A stretch of DNA of 64,000 nt from Atopsyche davidsoni (GCA_022113835.1 JAILWY010000002.1:2892501-2956500), one strand, 5' to 3'; shown: positions 12,301 to 23,311, counted from the first letter of the stretch. The notes: generated by a model from the sequence alone, not told the origin. Translations and numbers: made by a program.

Positions 12301-12704
12301 GAATTACGAGCCCCTCTCGTCAAGGTCAAGTATCTATTTTATACTAACGCAAAAAAAAAAAAAACGAAATATTTAATAAAAATTACACGTCTCTGTTTTA
12401 TAAATAACAGAGATCAACAGTTACTGACGCATTAGTTTTTTAATATTTAATAATTCTATTTTATTTTAAAAAAAAAAACAACATTTGCTCATCCATTAAA
12501 AAAATTCCTTTATTTTATTTTAAAAAAAGCTGCAATTGATCTCGTTGTATTATATTATACTTCAGCAATTTTTATGTTTGTCATCAGTGAAAGCATCTGA
12601 AATTAATTCAGGAATTAGAAATATACAGAGTATTAGTATGTTAAATACATAGTATTGATAAATCACTAGGCATTTTAATAATTTAATATGTACTATTGTA
12701 TTCT
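12301..12704. other. AT-rich spacer with poly(A) runs
   Basis: Short A-runs at 12350-12364 and 12468-12478, otherwise plain AT-rich sequence. Nothing else seen. Confidence 0.5.
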
Positions 12705-12708
12705 TCAT

Positions 12709-13060
12709 CAAGTGCCTCTTCTCAGAGAAGGTTGGCGACCATTTCACTGAACATATACTCATGCTGAGCCAGTGTTCATGGTTTTCTAAGGGGAAAATAG
12801 TGTAGTGGGTCCCCGGGTTCTTCTACACCGTAGATTTGAAGGAAAAGTTTGCGTATTGCTGCTGTATAGCAATATTATATAATCTTTTCCTTACAAAACT
12901 CTGGCGTTTAGATCTGATACTCCTTCTGCAGGAAGCCACAGAAACCCTTCACAATCATTCCAAGTCCACTACTCCATTACCGATCCTTTACACACGCCTA
13001 AGGTACAGAATGGCAGCTTTGCACAACCAACAGAATGGGGAGAGCGGGGAGGTGTACAAT
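12709..13060 (-). mobile_element. Repeat family A, near full-length minus-strand copy
   Basis: This is the reverse complement of the copy at 8700, from the GAGAGGCACTTGATGAA end (12709) through the TTAGAAAACCATGAACACTGG module, the AAGGATTATATAATA segment and CTAAACGCCAGAG to the CATTCTGTACC start. It continues into CCTCCCCGCTCTCCCCATT (to about 13060). This defines about 50 bp of 5' sequence missing from the 8.7-kb copy but shared with the copy at 27.66 kb. Confidence 0.75.
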
Positions 13061-13199
13061 TGTATATGTATGCAAATCTTAAAAAAAAAAAAAAAATTAC
13101 GTGTACATCCCCTTTTGACATTACAAATATAAAGTTTGTACCGTTGTATTAGTATATATAAAACTGAAAGAATTCCTAGATCACGATCAAAGGCAAGAT

Positions 13200-13640
13200 T
13201 TCCCAAAGCCCTCAACAAGTCGGAGCTCGCAGTGCCGGCGCCCACTCTCACCCCATCTCCACCCCATCCCCACCCCCTACCCCTACCTGTTCAGAATTAA
13301 TCCAAGTTCTCATAAGCGAAGAAACAACTTGGCCAGTATTTAAGTCCGGGCGGAACATTTCGCAAACTGACCGTTGGCCAACTGGCCTCAAAGGCTTAGG
13401 GCGTCGATTTATGCGCGGACTTGCCAATGCCGTGAGTTATTGCGCATTTGGGTGCGGCTATGAATGTTGGATGGTGTCTCCGGAACTTCTCAGGCTTTAA
13501 TACTTACTTTGTGAATTTATCGCTCGCCAGGAGGAACTTTGTGTGGACTTGGAGCGCGGAGTGTGTGGACGGCGGGCAGGCCGGATGTTTGGTTATTTAT
13601 TATTGAGCTCGCTGGCCCCTCTGCATAATATATCGCTGAA
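13200..13640. other. Long GC-rich complex island
   Basis: About 440 bp of GC-rich, non-repetitive sequence between AT-rich flanks. It contains a CACCCCATCTCCACCCCATC direct duplication near 13240-13275 and homeobox-type motifs such as GATTTATGCG and GAATTTATCGC. No sustained open frame or recognisable protein. A candidate regulatory element. Confidence 0.45.
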
Positions 13641-13835
13641 GGGATATCTTGAAATTTTGAAGGTTGTATCGATGTAAAAATGTGCTAAGTTGTATTGTTC
13701 CTGACGATTTAAGGCAATCGCATCAAAGCTTTAAATTAATATACTGCACTAAATAATCCTTTCAATGCCATCTATAATAAATCGAAGAACTCAACGGAGT
13801 CGATTAAAATATACATGCCAAGTTGTATTTTGTGA

Positions 13836-14418
13836 ATTTAAACCATAGGTTCCCAAACTATTTTGTCCCGTAGATCCCTTGTTGAGTTTTCCTGTTTTTC
13901 GTAGACCCCCTGCCTTGTTAATATTGCATTTTTACAAATTCATCAACTTCAAACATATTTTTGACATCTTATATAGAACAACTCACTTTCATAGGGTTTA
14001 CTGTACAATGGATTTAAAACATGTAAAGTTAATTATACCTATATTAATTAAAAACACACAAAATAAAAATATAGGAACATTAAAAAAATCTACATTTTTG
14101 ACAGAGAGTACTTGGTGGAATTCCATTTTAATGTCTTAAATAGAATAAAATACTTGAAATGCCAGCGTGAATGGTTGGCATTATAACGAATTCTATTCGT
14201 CACAAAGTACATAGGTACAATCTGTGTTCGGTGCATTATGACATTTACGGAATGCCTAAATTTCGGTGATGACCTGTTTAAATGGGATCCACTCTCGTAG
14301 ACCTCCATTTACAGTTCGTGGACCCCCGATGTAATTTTTCGCTGTCATAGACCCCTTGCAGGGCGGAATCGACCCCTGGGGGTCGATATTGACCACTTTG
14401 GGAACCAGTGATTTAAAC
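13836..14418. mobile_element. hAT-like short element with 8-bp target duplication
   Basis: The element 13844-14410 (567 bp) begins CATAGGTTCCCAAAC and ends TTTGGGAACCAGTG, the typical imperfect inverted ends of hAT superfamily elements. It is flanked on both sides by the perfect 8-bp direct repeat ATTTAAAC (13836-13843 and 14411-14418). It also has subterminal TAGACCCC-type repeats. No intact transposase frame is present. The internal piece 14088-14128 recurs at 29.15 and 40.02 kb. Confidence 0.88.
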
Positions 14419-15055
14419 GGTTACACTACATTTCATTTAATTAATTTATTTTTAGCGATAGTCACAATTATAAAAAAATTCATAGAACTCAGCTGTTAAA
14501 TGTATTATTTAAATAATAATAATCACATGTTTGTGTATATGATAAAAGAAAGGCTGGTGCCAGAAGGTGTTATTTAATATTCATTTTCAGATGTCTAATT
14601 TCGTTACATTTCATTGGCAACTAATTGAAGTACTTCGCTGAGGACCGGTCCCATGTGGGCTTGCCCAAAGGAGCTCGCTGCTGACAGGGTCCTGCGCTTC
14701 CAAACCTGTGTTTCCCGGTGCTCAAAAAGGTGGCACCTCCTCACCGAACCGCAACATATATTTAAAACCCAATAAAAAAAATGTTATGGTCAATTTTATA
14801 GTAGTTGCTCGTAAGGGGATAAAAGCAGGCCTTAAACATTTTGTGCCAAATAAAATGTACACAAAAATAAAAAAAAGTAATGTAACGTATGTAAATGTAA
14901 TGAAAAACGCATGTTTTAGTAAAATAATTTTTATTGAATCTTTTTCAAACTTCTTTTGATATTATGTGAACATATGTTACGCCTTAAGGGTCTTGCTATC
15001 TAACCTTGTTTGGCGTCCATCCCCCGTCTGCCACAAAAAAGGACCGTATTACCTA
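14419..15055. other. AT-rich spacer with a small GC patch
   Basis: A GC-richer patch at 14635-14755. Otherwise AT-rich. The 83-codon frame here is of low complexity and Lys/Asn-rich, as expected from AT-rich DNA, and is not called. Confidence 0.5.
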
Positions 15056-15558
15056 GCGAAATCGTGTCATTTAATTAATTTAATTGTCACTTTATTTTTC
15101 TATTCCGAAAGTTGATTTTTTTACAGAGTATTGAGAAAACTATATATTATATTTACCAATTTTTTATTATTTAATTAACGTCCATTTTCAGGGTAAAATA
15201 AAATCTTGAAGATGTTGAAAAATTGGATAAAATGTCGACTTTTCAAAACCAATGTTTAATCTTTTATTTATTTCAATTTATATTTAATCTTTTAATTCCA
15301 ATTGAAAAAAAGACTTTTAAATGTTTAGGACTCTTAGAACAGGGACATGACGAATCTCCGAATTCCTACACTTCAATCGGAAAAACACATATTTATCATA
15401 TTAAAAGTAAATTTACAAGAAATAAAAAAAATATTTTGTTCAGAAAAAGGGATGTATCAAACTTTTTGCATTTAAATTTTGTCGATTGGTGCAGTCGATT
15501 TTTCGCAAAACGGACCAGAAAATTATTAAAAAAAAACTCGAGTATGGGACTTCGACCC
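15056..15558 (+). mobile_element. TTAA-flanked element family C, copy 2 (5' truncated)
   Basis: It matches copy 1 from AAATCGTGTCATTTAATTAA to the terminal GGGACTTCGACCC, followed by TTAA at 15559-15562. The first ~40 bp including GGCAGTTGC are missing, and the preceding sequence is unrelated. Confidence 0.72.
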
Positions 15559-15562
15559 TTAA

Positions 15563-17360
15563 AGGTTGAGAAGCGCGGGTTTGAAGAAGGAGGCTTTAGT
15601 GTATGTGGGGCGGGCACTGCAGGCAGATTCCGTGAGGAGACATTATAGGGGCGGGGGAGGAGGTGGACTTGCTTGTATGAAATTAATTTCAGCCCTGATT
15701 ACATTCGGCGGACAGGGGGAGGCGTGGGGGATTTTTGGACAAGACTCAATTGGGAATAGATTCGCAGTAGGCCTCGACGGGGCAAGACGGACGGGGGTTG
15801 AAGGGGGATGGCCGAGGGGGTGGGGGCAATTAGGCAGAATATTCACTAAGGAGCTCCTCTCTAATTCATTACGAGATGTGCCGAATGAAATGACTATTTA
15901 TGGGCTTCGTTTGCCATTAATGTGCCGCCGAACAGTCTAGAATCTAATCTAATCTGTAAACTAATACGTTACAATCATACAAAACAAATAAATTGTTTCA
16001 AATTCAATCTCAAAATATCCATTTTTTTAGTAAAAAATATTCGTGTTATTAATAAAATATTACGAATATAATTTATTGATGTATTCAAATTATACAAACA
16101 CTGTAACAAACATTTGTTTATTAAGGGATAAATAATGAAAACTCAAATAATAAATAATGTAATCCTTAAACAATGAAAAAAATACAGACAACCATATTTA
16201 AAATTTTTATCTGATATGTTTTATATTGAAATATTCTGATATTTGCTAATTACTTGCTTAATTATATGAATTATACGTTCAATTATTTTTAACATGCTAC
16301 GATAAAACTACATATTTTGGATTAAAATTTACAATTATTTTATAGGAGTCATCATTCAAAGTACTCATAAATTTTAGTAAGATCTTTTATCTTATATTAA
16401 ATACATATTATGAATAAATTGACACTATAATTATATCTTGTTTATAGTAAAATAATGTATCGTAGACTTAAAAACTACTACTATATTTTATTCTACAGTA
16501 CTGGAATCTAAATTGCACTCACGAATGCTTGTGACGTCATGTCGTACTTTATTATTTTCAATGGATGTATTTTCATAACTGAATAGTGTCTACGAGTCAC
16601 AGATTTGGTAAAAAAGAGTAATGTAAATTATTTAATGAATTTTCATTAAAATATCGCAAGTACTGTGCAAATATTAATACCTTGTACAGATAAACCTTCA
16701 CTAGTAAAATTTACTTCGTAAATTCAAAGTTTCGGTATTTTTTTTTTCATGAAGGTTTGAATCGTATTGTTTTCATACCGGAAGTCGTTTTTTGATCTTA
16801 CATCAAGCTGGGGGTGTATCGTAAGTCAGTGCCGGCGGGTTGAGCAAGTCAACTGTAGCTGGAAGAGTCGTTAATTTACCTATCACAACAAATCTGAAAT
16901 CCGGCGGGCGAGGACAAAGGCACGCCGGGGGGCGGGGAGGGGGCTCAGGGGGGCTCAGGGGGGCACAGGGGGGGCTCAGGGGGGAGTATCGCAAGTTATC
17001 TGGGGGCCGGGGGCTGACTTCTCCTTAACGACAACTTGCAAGACCTTATCGAAGTTGGGGAGCGCCCCTCCTCCCCCGCCAGACAATGGACCGCCGAGGG
17101 TAGCGCAAGGATTTTTTGTCGGAGGCTTCGTTGGATTGCGGGACTATTTTTAAATTATATGTAATGTAAACATATTCAAGATCGTTGAGTTTAATCTGAG
17201 TACAAAAAAATCACGTAAAATATATATTTTTTAAATTTTTGATATAAAAATATATAAAAATATGCAAATTTCGCACATAAATGTATGTGCATAAAAAATT
17301 GTAAACCTAATTTCTCATCGCAGATCTATTAGGAAAATATATTTCGATACAACACAAATA
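15563..17360. other. GC-rich and G-rich islands around an AT-rich core
   Basis: The region 15570-15850 is G-rich, with GGGGGAGG-type runs that leave open frames in two registers but no recognisable protein. The core 15930-16800 is plain AT-rich. The block 16830-17110 is GC-rich, with a G-run minisatellite described separately. Nothing gene-like was found. Confidence 0.5.
16922..16986. repeat. G-rich minisatellite (CTCAGGGGGG unit)
   Basis: About five 10- to 11-bp units of the form (C/A)(T/A)CAGGGGGG in tandem, with single-base variation. The closely spaced G6 runs would favour quadruplex formation on the plus strand. Confidence 0.8.
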
Positions 17361-17369
17361 TAATTAATG

Positions 17370-17580
17370 ATAAGGGTAATAGTTTTGGCATGACTAGTTT
17401 TTACCAACAGACTTGACAAACCATCCAGTTTTGTTCTGCATCTGATGATGATCAAGTCTGTTGGTCGAAACTAGTCATGCTAAAACTATAATAAACTCAA
17501 AGTGAAGGAAGTATAAAAAGTTACCCATATCATTAATAAAAAAATGGATCTTCGCTAATCAAATGCCTTGTCCTCTAACA
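17370..17580 (+). mobile_element. Hammerhead-bearing foldback element (family B), copy 1
   Basis: An imperfect palindrome. TAGTTTTGGCATGACTAGTTT on the left pairs with AAACTAGTCATGCTAAAACTA on the right, and ACCAACAGACTTGA pairs with TCAAGTCTGTTGGT inside it. The right flank carries the family landmarks AAACTCAAAGTGAAG and AATCAAATGCCTTGTCC. The hammerhead motif is in the right arm only; the left arm lacks the CUGAUGA core. Confidence 0.75.
17438..17480 (+). ncRNA. Minimal type I hammerhead ribozyme motif, GUC cleavage site
   Basis: CTGATGA lies at 17442-17448. A short stem II follows (GATC at the 5' side with GGTC at 17463-17466, one G-U pair), then GAAA at 17467-17470. C-TA-G then gives a two-base-pair stem III, followed by the canonical cleavage triplet GUC ending at 17476. 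Stem I is GCAT (17438-17441) with ATGC (17477-17480), 4 bp. One spare base lies between CUGAUGA and stem II, as I recall for Penelope-like element hammerheads. Stem II is weak, so activity is uncertain. Confidence 0.6.
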
Positions 17581-17624
17581 TGAAAAAATATAATTATATT
17601 GTACTTAAAATATAAAATTGCGCT

Positions 17625-17757
17625 ATAGAAAGACTCGGGGACCCACTATACGATATTCCCATAGAAAACCATGAACGTTGGCTCAGCATGAATATATGCT
17701 CAGTGAAATGGTCGCCAACCTCCTCTAAGAAGAGGCACTTGATGAAGAAGAGATTAT
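17625..17757 (+). mobile_element. Repeat family A, 3' module fragment
   Basis: It covers only the 3' third of the family: AGACTCGGGGACCCACTA, the CCATGAACGTTGGCTCAGCA segment and GAGGCACTTGATGAAGAAG. Confidence 0.7.
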
Positions 17758-19080
17758 ATAATCGGAGTGTGGAATGTATTTGATTTTATTATTATTAAAT
17801 AAAGCATTTAAAATTGTGTCACTTTGAGAAAACATAAAACAAAACAACTTATTATTTTATGGATGGAAAACTAGGTTTTTGATAATCTAAAATAAAATTC
17901 TCACCTGTTATTTATATAGATAAATCATTAGTATTTTTCTTCTAATTTAATTTGAAGTGTCCAATTCATATTTGCGGATTACCCAATAAACCGCCCCTAA
18001 TCCCGCGTACCTTCTCGAGGAGGGAAGGTGTTTATTGTTGTAGTTGTTAGCGGCGGGCTGGAGACCCGCGGCCGATTCTGCCACCCACCACCCGACTATC
18101 AGCTGTTCAGGTATTAACCCACACTAATAATTAAAATAAATATAATGTTTACCACAATTGTTCGTATTTTTAATTATTAATTTTATTCCAGATGCAGATT
18201 TAATAATACACTGTAATAATAGTCTATTTTACAAGTCTAAACATCTGATTATCAAAGCGTCTAGTGGGTGTGAAATTATTATACCGATGCGCAGTTTAAT
18301 CGTTGCACCAATTACTATAAATTATTTAATTAAGACACAAAAAAATTCTGTTCATCGATACTTCAATATATATATTTTTTATAATGATTGTTTAATTATA
18401 ATTGTTTCGCAGAGTTTCCGGTTCCCGCTGGCGTGACGGAAGCCCTTCGTTTCAGCCAGGCTCGTTGGCTTGTCGGCTGGCTGTTCCGATAGGGGTGCGG
18501 GCCGAGGAGCCCTGCGGGGTATCTCTGAGAAACTTGTCTTGGGAGGTTTTTGAGTTGAGATAGTTATAACAAGCAAACAAGACCCCTGTCATAATAACTT
18601 TGAGGTATAGATATCTGGGGGAGGGGGTGGGCGCCGGGGGAGGAGGGCACCCTGGCTACGAAATCGCGAAGGATACTACCGAAGCACCGATAAAAAATCA
18701 GAGCCTATTAATTTAACATACAATAAATATCTATTATACATTTACATTAGAGTTATTATGGCGAATTCTTCCTCCTAGACTAAAATCTTTTATCAAGAAA
18801 CATACTAAAAGATGGAACAATAAAATGTTTTTTTTTATAATGCTGAGCAATGTGCCAACGAATGATGAAAAAATAGTCCATGTCCTTGAAATCTTGTGAC
18901 ACAATTCCCGAAGGACTCCCGCTAAAAATCTGCGTCATCATATATGGAATCAATTTTTTAAGCACGGGATCACGCTGAAAATACAAATACTTGTATGGTT
19001 AAAGCTGCCTATAGATGTTGCTTCATAACCGACAACATAAGTGTTACTAGCTAATATTATCTTTATTTATGTTGTTATTT
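17758..19080. other. AT-rich DNA with two GC-rich islands
   Basis: Islands at 17990-18110 (with GCGGGCTGGAGACCCGCGGC) and 18410-18665 stand out from AT-rich surroundings. No gene or repeat family was recognised between 17760 and 19080. Confidence 0.5.
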
Positions 19081-19081
19081 T

Positions 19082-19146
19082 GCCTCTCCTCAGAGGAGAC
19101 TGGCGACCATTTCACTGAGCATATACTCATGCTGAGTCAGTGTAGT
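19082..19146 (-). mobile_element. Repeat family A, short minus-strand fragment
   Basis: It matches the last ~65 bp of the family (CTCCTCAGAGGAGACTGG, then the CATTTCACTGAGCATATACT segment). It abuts the pogo-like element that starts at 19180. Confidence 0.65.
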
Positions 19147-19179
19147 CCGGTTTTTTTAAAATACACCCAAAATGGAGTA

Positions 19180-19455
19180 CAGTAAAACCTCGATATAATG
19201 GACCAATTGAGGAGAGGGGGGTGTATGTTAAAGTCGAAATCCCTTATATATAAAAATAGGTTTAAAATAAATTTTGAAAATACACTGTATGTATTTAGTT
19301 TAATTGATTGTGTTGAAATTGTACAACTCACGAAAAAAAAAAATATTTTTATACATTTTCGCATTCAAAACGTTTTTATTATTTTTTTTCATTTAATCGG
19401 ATTTTTTGTCCGTTATATCCGTCACATAGGGGTCCGTTATATCGAAGCACAACTG
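19180..19455 (+). mobile_element. pogo/Tigger-like short element, right end degraded
   Basis: The left terminus CAGTAAAACCTCGATATAAT follows TA (19178-19179). The right side ends GGGTCCGTTATATCGAAGCA where CCGTTATATCGAGGTTTTACTG would be expected, so the right end is damaged. The same terminus is intact in the element at 61667. The CAGTAAAACCTCG(A)TATAACGG signature is characteristic of pogo/Tigger elements of the Tc1/mariner superfamily. The interior is too short and AT-rich to encode a transposase. Confidence 0.75.
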
Positions 19456-19539
19456 ACTACAAAATGGTGGCAAGGTTTTTTGGAATTAAAAAAAAATATT
19501 TTAGGGGATGTTCGGTTGTCTGTTGTGTCGCAGTGTGAG

Positions 19540-19790
19540 CTGGAGGCTTTACGGTACAGTGTTTGCGATTCCGCGCCCACCGTGTGCCCAGGGCTATGGG
19601 GGTGGTGATGGGGGCAGTGATGGGGGTGGGGGTGGTTTAAGCCAGCGCCTTACATGTCGGCGGCTCCTTGGAGTTGTCTTGAGCCGGCGGTGGCTGAATA
19701 CATTTACCTTTGTGCTCCGGGGGCGGGAACTAATCGCCCCCCAGTGTTTGCGTTTAAGCCGCCCTAAGTATCCTTCCCGCAAAGAATAAT
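19540..19790. other. GC-rich island with GGGGGTGG runs
   Basis: A G-rich stretch at 19598-19640 (GGTGATGGGGGCAGTGAT-type repeats) followed by complex GC-rich sequence to 19790. No recognisable protein. Confidence 0.5.
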
Positions 19791-20600
19791 AAACTCGACT
19801 CCCGTGTAATACCAGCTAAGAACATAGTTTTATGTTATTGTTTTCGTGAGATTTTATGCTTGATTATAATTATGGTAATTAGCGATACTGTGATAACGAT
19901 TGAGAGTTTCAGTATTTTTTTTAGAAGACTAGGTATATTGATCTCACACTTGCTCATAGCGATTCGGTGGTTTATTGGATATATTGAAAGTTGCGATACG
20001 AAATCGCGAAGATTTTTAGCGTCGTTTTGTGTGTGTATTGATTTCCTAATAACACAACCCAAAATACAATGTTTCGTATGTATTTAATATTATTTTTGAT
20101 GACACTAACTGAAAAATACCTATGAATTTTTCATATGCAGATAGTGCATTGATTCAATTTTGCAAAAAAAACGGGCTTGCTCATTTTCGGATGTTTATAG
20201 ACTGCTTATTAAAAATTCACGTGACATTCGTACGGATTGAATAATAGTTATTAAACTCTATTTGATAGGGTGTTCTTAAAGTTTAATTAATCATGATATC
20301 GATAAGTATGCACGCAGACGTACTACACTGAAGTTATTCAATAACTTTGAATAACTTTCAGCAGCATCAGATATGCACTCAGTGCGAAACATTACAGGAA
20401 TATCTTGAATTTTGCAGCCAGTCTGGCGTGTGGATCACGACCCCCAATTTAGAAATCACGATTTCCAAAGGGGTCGGCGTATTAATGAATATTAGTGTCT
20501 CGTCAGGGCGGGGGCGGTCATCAATATATATGCGCCTCCGTATTTAAGATTCATGGTGGTATCTTGAGAACGCGCTAATAGTACACGAGAAGGGGTGCCA
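19791..20600. other. AT-rich intergenic DNA
   Basis: Nothing gene-like or repetitive was recognised apart from a modest GC-rich patch at 20410-20560. Confidence 0.5.
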
Positions 20601-20605
20601 GCACC

Positions 20606-20665
20606 CTGCCCCCTCCTGCCCCCTCTTGCCCCCTCCTGCCCCCTCCTGCCCCCGCTTGCCCCCGC
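20606..20665. repeat. C-rich minisatellite, six 10-bp units
   Basis: Six tandem copies of (C/T)TGCCCCC(T/G)C in perfect 10-bp register. The complementary strand has regularly spaced G5 runs, a classical quadruplex-forming layout. Confidence 0.9.
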
Positions 20666-20819
20666 CACCACTGGACCCCCATCTTATCTGGCTCTTGGAA
20701 AAGCGATATCCTTAATTATTATCCACACAGACGGGGGCCTTCATAACTAATGTATTTGTTCAGAGCGCCGGATGATTTGCACAAGACGCCGGTTGTCTTC
20801 GAAGAATGAACATTGATTG

Positions 20820-21031
20820 GTACCCAATGAAAATTGTTATTGGTACAAAAGTTGACATGTTGAGAGCTCAAAAAAAAATGTTGTATACACTTCAGCGATA
20901 TGATATATACTGAAAACAAAAGCGCAATAATGACGCTTCACAATAAAATGTTAAAATATAGCCTGATGCGATTCAATAGTGGTAACGCCATCTCTTAGAA
21001 AGTCCGAAAAAATTAATGCACACACCTTATA
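20820..21031 (-). mobile_element. 5' end fragment of a mariner element
   Basis: Read on the minus strand, the fragment begins at 21031 with TATAAGGTGTGTGCATTAAT and a TTTTTTCGGAC segment. This matches, in inverted form, the right terminus of the mariner at 50711-50740. About 170 bp further on, an ATG at 20858-20856 opens MSTFVPNN, which resembles the conserved mariner transposase N-terminus. Similarity fades after about ten codons. This is a truncated insertion of the same family as the 50-kb copy, which lacks its own 5' end. Confidence 0.72.
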
Positions 21032-21108
21032 GTATTTTTGTTGTTCCGATATTTTTTTTAATATGCTTCGAGATTCGCTAAAACTAATAACTAAAAATAA
21101 TAATATAC

Positions 21109-21202
21109 ATACATTTGCAGTTCAAGTTCTATTCTGTAATAGAACTTGAACTGCAAATGTATAGTAACTGTAAATAGTTACAAAACTGTTTTTGTAACTA
21201 TT
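21109..21202. repeat. Two tandem perfect hairpins with CTGT loops
   Basis: Hairpin 1 pairs 21109-21133 with 21138-21162, 25 perfect base pairs around a CTGT loop. Hairpin 2 pairs 21173-21185 with 21190-21202, 13 perfect base pairs, also around CTGT. They are separated by 10 bases. No match to other repeats in the window was noticed. Confidence 0.88.
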
Positions 21203-21429
21203 GGCTTACTCGCCGGTCTGCTATCAGTTGCATTTCAACGCGAATAAATATTTTTTTATCTCGAGATCAATTTAATTAAAAAAAATATTTCACAAAATAC
21301 AAAGTGTGAGTTCAAATAATTCAAAATAAATATGCATTGATAAAATTTTGATTATATATTAAAGTACATCGTGTATGACGGTTGACTTTTTTATTTGTCG
21401 ATTTTTAGCAAGGGGTGGGTTAGGTTAGT

Positions 21430-21615
21430 ATGGTAAATGAGTCTGTGAAGGCACGGCTCTGGGGGTGGGGGAAGGCTGTATATTTCACGATTCGTTCCTC
21501 TGCGACCCCTCGCGATATTCGCGACCAGCAACCCCGATCGATAGGCGGATACATCGGCACCTGCAGGATCCCAACCCTCCACCCCTTTCCGTGCAGGGGG
21601 CATCAAAATGGTCGC
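21430..21615. other. GC-rich island
   Basis: GC-rich complex sequence with CGATCGAT near 21535. No recognisable protein in any frame. Confidence 0.45.
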
Positions 21616-21744
21616 TGAGCTGTAACTTCAGTGTTACTTTCAATAATAAAAATAATATTTAAGTACACTTTAATCTCAACTTTTAATATTTAATAATTTT
21701 TTAAAATAAATTAAAATATTATATACATTGGTACTATTGAGTTA

Positions 21745-22012
21745 TAATGATAAAAGTACCTTTGTATTTTGTCTTCACTTTGAGTTTATTAAAATTATTT
21801 GCATTACTAGTTTCGACCCAATACACTGGGACATCATCAGATGTATAACTAATCTTTAGTTATGCATCCGATGATAACTCAGTGTTTTGGGTCGAAACTA
21901 GTAATGCAAATACTTTTAATTAACTCAAAGTGAGAACAAAATACAGAGGTACTTTTATAATAATGGATCTTCACGAATCAAATGCCTTGTCCCTCAACAA
22001 GGTACTATTGAG
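21745..22012. mobile_element. Hammerhead foldback element (family B), copy 2
   Basis: A palindrome whose arms run from TAAAAGTACCTTTGTATTTT through AACTCAAAG or its inverse to GCATTACTAGTTTCGACCCA, centred near 21853. It ends with AATCAAATGCCTTGTCC and a CTCAACAAG tail. Each arm carries a hammerhead-like motif, head to head. Both motifs here have core or stem changes. The plus-strand one (21861-21908) has CCGATGA instead of CTGATGA. The minus-strand one (21801-21848) keeps the core but has a mismatch in stem II. Confidence 0.8.
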
Positions 22013-22439
22013 GTTTCAAAGTAAAGTAGAGGTTAATTTAAAAACCACCTAAAACCATCAAAACTAAAAGCAGTGAATTTTATGTAATAATCAAAAATAA
22101 TTTATTATTCTCCGATTACTAAATATTTTTTTTAAAAGTAAGATCATTTCTATAACAATGATTTAAGCTGTAACGCCACATTGAAAATATATAATTTATT
22201 ATCATTACTTTCTGATTTGACATATCAACATATGTCTAATATTTAAAAACACTTAACGCTTGTATATCTTTAGCTGTGCTATTATAAAAATAATTTAATT
22301 TTTTATTAGTTCAATAATAAAAATAAAATAATTGATTTAACCGAAATCGGTTAAGGATGACCTTGACCCACAATCAAATTCAGCACTGCCTTGATAAATA
22401 CAATGTACTTATATAAAACGTTTCCAGCATTTGAAACAA

Positions 22440-22498
22440 ATATATATATATATTTTTTTTTATATCTATATATATAGATATATATATATATATATATT
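22440..22498. repeat. AT microsatellite
   Basis: A (TA)n run interrupted by TTTTTTTT and CTATATATATAGATATA. Its counterpart in the right arm at 38850-38948 is longer. Confidence 0.9.
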
Positions 22499-22499
22499 A

Positions 22500-22618
22500 A
22501 GAACCCGAAGACGCACTAGACTATTTTCCTTAAGAATACCATGAACACTGGCTCAGCATAAATACATACACAGTGAGATGGTCACCAACATCCTCTGCGG
22601 AGAAGCACCCAAAGAAGA

Positions 22619-22653
<35 letters not shown>

Positions 22654-22835
22654 TTTTTGAAAGGAAATAATTATATAATACTGCTATTGGGCACCAGCAA
22701 TACGTATACTTTTCCTTCGAATATAAAACTGCGGTGTAGAAAGACTCGGGGATCCAATACACTATTTTCCCCTTAGAAAATACTGGCTCAGCATGAGTGA
22801 AATGGTCGCCAACCTCCTCTGAGGAGAGGCATTTG

Positions 22836-22838
<3 letters not shown>
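22500..22838 (+). mobile_element. Two adjacent repeat family A copies split by an AT microsatellite
   Basis: A 3' module at 22500-22620 (with CAGCATAAATACATACACAG) is followed by a (TA)n run at 22621-22651. A second copy at 22655-22838 runs from GGAAATAATTATATAATACTG to GAGGAGAGGCATTTGA and an A-run. Another short minus-strand fragment lies at 22866-22920. Confidence 0.72.
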
Positions 22839-22866
<28 letters not shown>

Positions 22867-22926
22867 GGGAAAGTTGGTGACGATCTCACTAAACATTTCT
22901 CTATGTATGTTCATGGTTTTACATTA

Positions 22927-23311
22927 CAGTAATACCCGGCTTTACGCGACCCCGTTATGCGCGGTTTCACTATAACGCGAATTTCAAATTTCGCGTTAAA
23001 ACGCCTCGCATTACGCGAATTTCTTATTTTAAGAGTGTGTATGAACAAAATGCAGTCATTGACTTCTCTTAACGATTAAAAACAGCGTTGGGTGTTATGA
23101 ACGTATTTTACGAGAACGTAAAAGAAACGCTACCCGAAAGGCAATTTATGTATTTTTCAGTAAAAATAACATGTAATACTGCATAAAGTGTTTTGTATTT
23201 TTTTGTATTTGACTATGTATGTATGTTTAATCGTAAACCCTGATATACGCGAATTTCACTTAACGCGATTTTTTCCGGAACGTATCCCTCGCGTATAGCT
23301 CGGTATTACTG
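22927..23311 (+). mobile_element. pogo/Tigger-like short element, complete
   Basis: It begins CAGTAATACCCGGCTTTACG and ends GCTCGGTATTACTG, giving imperfect inverted ends. TA lies on both sides (22925-22926 and 23312-23313). The length is 385 bp. Subterminal ACGCGAATTTC motifs recur in both orientations. Tigger-type elements share the CAGTA(A)NACC ends. No transposase frame. Confidence 0.85.

Larger units (their letters stand above)
21645..22652 (+). repeat. Left arm of a ~1-kb inverted duplication
   Basis: The whole segment reappears in reverse complement at 38665-39745 with only scattered differences. In order it carries an AT-rich lead, a hammerhead foldback element, a segment with ACCGAAATCGGTTAAGG, an AT microsatellite, a family A 3' module and a second AT microsatellite. 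Because it contains several repeat types in the same order it is a segmental duplication rather than a single transposon family match. Confidence 0.9.
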
